From an uncultured Ruminococcus sp. (GTDB lineage Bacteria; Bacillota; Clostridia; Oscillospirales; CAG-272), in contig CACZSA010000285.1 of NCBI GenBank assembly GCA_902783705.1, forward strand, positions 1-5,977: a DNA stretch of 5,977 nt, in the 5' to 3' direction. Every line of letters starts with the position of its first letter. Within the stretch, counting starts at the first letter, position 1. Shown piece by piece: positions 5,756 to 5,977 of the stretch. A program made the translations under genes and the position numbers. The notes under the pieces were generated by a model. It was not told where the DNA came from and did not search any database. It saw only the letters and a list, made by a program, of their open reading frames with translations.

Positions 5756-5977
5756 ATGACTTACAACAAGAAATCCGTAGAAGACATCGACGTCGCCGGC
5801 AAAAAGGTACTTGTCCGCTGCGACTTCAACGTCCCGCTCAAGGACGGCGTCATCACCGACGAAAACCGCATCACCGGCGCGCTCCCGACGATCAACTATC
5901 TCCGCGAGCACGGCGCGAAGGTCATCCTCTGCTCCCACCTCGGCAGACCGAAGGGCGAATTCAACATGAAGTACTCC
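5756..5977 (+). CDS. pgk: Phosphoglycerate kinase, N-terminal 74 residues, cut by window edge
   Basis: PGK is the cytoplasmic glycolytic enzyme that moves phosphate from 1,3-bisphosphoglycerate to ADP. The fragment starts MTYNKKSVEDIDVAGKKVLV and contains the two hallmark 3-phosphoglycerate-binding motifs: RCDFNVPL (Arg21, Asp23, Asn25) and SHLGRPKG (His61, Arg64). The spacing between them is that of complete enzymes, so the N-terminal domain appears intact. GAGG lies 6 bases before the ATG, and a good extended -10 promoter lies upstream. The gene is transcribed away from walR, so the two share only the 269-bp intergenic region. Nothing suggests a functional link with cell-wall control. The remaining four fifths of the protein are beyond the right edge. 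Confidence 0.97.
   Translation, partial: MTYNKKSVEDIDVAGKKVLVRCDFNVPLKDGVITDENRITGALPTINYLREHGAKVILCSHLGRPKGEFNMKYS

Noticed and set aside
5732..5938. A 68-codon minus-strand frame opposite the start of pgk
   Set aside because: It is a shadow of conserved pgk coding sequence, with no family resemblance.

Overview
The window is a stretch of ordinary chromosome from what looks like a high-GC member of the Clostridia (Oscillospiraceae-like Firmicutes; inference). The pointers are a WalR/WalK two-component system, which is confined to Firmicutes, GC-rich third codon positions, strong AGGAGG-type ribosome binding sites, and an AT-rich divergent promoter region between GC-rich genes. There are no tRNAs, rRNAs, insertion sequences, CRISPR arrays or phage genes.

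Layout, right to left. Five genes run on the minus strand. walR (5486-4764) encodes an OmpR-family response regulator. walK (4762-2939) encodes its membrane histidine kinase, with only 1 bp between the two genes. yycH (2908-1544) and a yycI-like gene (1487-405) encode single-pass membrane proteins with large outside domains. The 5' part of murA, the first enzyme of peptidoglycan synthesis (MurZ/MurA2 type), starts at 396 and runs off the left edge. On the plus strand, pgk (phosphoglycerate kinase) starts at 5756 and runs off the right edge.

How they work together: in Bacillus and Staphylococcus, WalK senses the state of the wall and phosphorylates WalR, which controls wall hydrolases. YycH and YycI bind WalK at the membrane and tune it. 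Here the same four genes form one operon, followed 8 bp later by a committed wall-synthesis gene. pgk is divergent and belongs to glycolysis.

Regulation visible in the DNA: three extended -10 promoters (TGn next to the -10 hexamer), one each for walR, pgk and murA. The walR-pgk intergenic region (269 bp) also holds a partial WalR-box-like direct repeat inside the loop of an inverted repeat that is followed by a T-run.

The window does not look like a new system. The points most worth a second look are the yycI-like gene's last 55 codons, whose codon use is foreign and which contain the putative murA promoter; the cysteine-rich outside domain of the same protein; the altered metal-site residues in the WalK PAS domain; and the WalR-like site upstream of walR.
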